Assembly (NCBI GenBank): GCA_026389655.1 | Contig: JAPLHL010000054.1 | Location: 1 to 5,341, forward strand | Origin: Chloroflexota bacterium | Lineage (GTDB): Bacteria; Chloroflexota; Dehalococcoidia; GIF9; UBA5629 | Length of the DNA: 5,341 bases | Reading direction: 5' to 3' | Shown: piece by piece, positions 4,379 through 5,341 of the stretch | Layout of the letters: each line of letters opens with the position of its first letter | Position numbering within the stretch: position 1 is the stretch's first letter | The notes under the pieces: generated by a model | Seen by the model: the letters and a program-made list of their open reading frames with translations, nothing else | Database searches by the model: none | Told to the model about the DNA's origin: nothing | Position numbers and translations under genes: made by a program

Positions 4379-5341
4379 TCATTATAGCCACCTGGTTTTC
4401 CTTGAGCCGCTTCCTCAAGAAAAAGCGGGCTGCCGGGCCAATATCTTGAGCGGTGCTCTTGAGCATTTCTACGATAGTCACTTTTTTACCCTGCCCCGCC
4501 AGATAGTCCGCTGTTTCGCAGCCGACGAGCCCTCCGCCGATGACCAAAATGCTATCTCCCTCGACTTCAGTAGTAAGTGCTTTGCGTGCGCTGATCACGT
4601 TTTTACGGCTAATGCCTGGTATATTGGGGATGGCCGGTTCCGAGCCGGTGGCAATAATCAGCACATCAGGTTTAATTTCCTTTATCTTATCGATAGTCAG
4701 GGCCTTGCCAACGTGAATATCCACACCGAGTTCTTTTATGGCGGCTATCCTGGACCGGGCTACGTCCTGGTAGACGGCCTTGGATGGAGGTATGGCGACC
4801 AGCTTGGTCTGCCCTCCCAAATATCCATCTTTTTCATACAGCGTAACTTTATGGCCGCGCAATGCGGCAGTGCGCGCTGCCTCCAATCCGCCCGGTCCGC
4901 CTCCGGCGATCAATACATTCTTAGGTTTAGCTGTCTTTGGTTGAGCGTATTGCCCTTCCCTGCCGACCGCCAGGTTCTGTACACAGGATATGGAAGGCCT
5001 GAGCCATATTGCCAGACCTTCGATGCAAGCCTCGTTGCACGAAAGACATTTTACGATATCCTGTGTACGCCCTTGTTGGACTTTTGCCGGCCAGTCGGGA
5101 TCTGCAAGGGCCTGCCTTCCCAGGTGGACGATGTCGGCTTTGCCGGACTTGATGATACCTTCTGCAACGTCTGGATCATTAATGCGGCCGGCTACTAAAA
5201 CGGCTGCGTTGAGCGCCTGTTTAAATTTAGCCGACGTTTCAGCATTAAATCCCTGCGGCATATCCGGCGTGGCGCAGGTGTAATGACTGGACTCAGGTAC
5301 GCCGATAGAGACGTCAACGGCGTTAACGCCTGCTGCCACCA
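4365..5341 (-). CDS. NADH:flavin oxidoreductase / 2,4-dienoyl-CoA reductase-type enzyme, 5' partial, prematurely ended
   Basis: The visible 324 codons continue upstream beyond 5341; the GTG at 5339 is an internal Val, not a start. Residues 1-90 are the end of an old-yellow-enzyme TIM barrel, with the FMN-site VAGRI (49-53) and GRQALADPDW (74-83). A 4Fe-4S site follows: C98-x2-C101-x3-C105-x13-C119. The FAD domain has GGGPGG (146-151) and ATG (230-232), and the NAD(P)H-binding insert has GGGLVG (268-273). This order defines the FadH/trimethylamine dehydrogenase/BaiCD-type family, which passes electrons from NAD(P)H through FAD and the cluster to FMN to reduce enoates or enoyl-CoAs. The frame stops at TQAT-TGA, about 40-50 residues before the FAD-closing motif, which appears at once in another frame (4253-4378). 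The product would lack part of the NAD domain and the FAD-closing segment, so it is probably non-functional. The substrate cannot be assigned. Confidence 0.88.
   Translation of the reverse strand, partial: VAAGVNAVDVSIGVPESSHYTCATPDMPQGFNAETSAKFKQALNAAVLVAGRINDPDVAEGIIKSGKADIVHLGRQALADPDWPAKVQQGRTQDIVKCLSCNEACIEGLAIWLRPSISCVQNLAVGREGQYAQPKTAKPKNVLIAGGGPGGLEAARTAALRGHKVTLYEKDGYLGGQTKLVAIPPSKAVYQDVARSRIAAIKELGVDIHVGKALTIDKIKEIKPDVLIIATGSEPAIPNIPGISRKNVISARKALTTEVEGDSILVIGGGLVGCETADYLAGQGKKVTIVEMLKSTAQDIGPAARFFLRKRLKENQVAIMTQAT

Noticed and set aside
4365..4381. Programmed frameshift joining the two reductase frames
   Set aside because: A frameshift alone would not restore the roughly 40-50 missing residues, and no slippery heptamer with a downstream structure is evident.
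4260..5198. Long plus-strand frame of 312 codons opposite the reductase
   Set aside because: The minus strand encodes clear FAD, NAD and iron-sulfur motifs over the same bases, while the plus-strand peptide has no recognisable domain and an antisense-type composition.

Overview
The window is an ordinary-looking piece of a bacterial chromosome with about balanced base composition. All convincing genes lie on the minus strand, so transcription runs from high to low coordinates. The gene set points to an anaerobe: a flavin/iron-sulfur enoate reductase-type enzyme, a 4-hydroxybutyryl-CoA dehydratase-family protein and a tandem universal stress protein, around a ribosomal-protein block followed by a DUF1385 (YqhQ) gene. 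This would suit Chloroflexota (Dehalococcoidia-like) or an anaerobic Firmicute. That is an inference from gene content and protein style, not a proven placement.

In the direction of transcription the layout is as follows. (1) 5341-4253: the 3' part of an old-yellow-enzyme/2,4-dienoyl-CoA reductase-type gene. Its reading frame ends early at 4365, and the family's C-terminal segment continues in another frame to 4253, so the gene looks damaged by an internal deletion. (2) 4251-4016: a sigma70-like promoter followed by a small, unrecognised 56-residue ORF. (3) 3951-3035: a strong consensus promoter and the compact ribosomal cluster rplU-rpmA-rpmE (L21, L27, L31), closed by a perfect rho-independent terminator at 3017-2984. 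(4) 2977-2072: a DUF1385 membrane protein whose ATG lies only six bases past the terminator U-tract. (5) 2053-1: a near-consensus promoter and a probable operon of a two-domain universal stress protein, a DHRS4-like short-chain dehydrogenase, and the first 72 codons of a 4-hydroxybutyryl-CoA dehydratase/HpaB-family enzyme that runs off the window.

The ribosomal genes are translation housekeeping. The flanking genes suggest reductive or CoA-linked catabolism plus stress response. No tRNA, rRNA, CRISPR array, insertion sequence or phage feature was seen, and no gene-free stretch exceeds 300 bases. I see no clear new multi-gene system. The items most worth a second look are the broken reductase gene, the small ORF with its own promoter, the terminator placed against the yqhQ start codon, and the stress protein/oxidoreductase operon with its operator-like inverted repeats.
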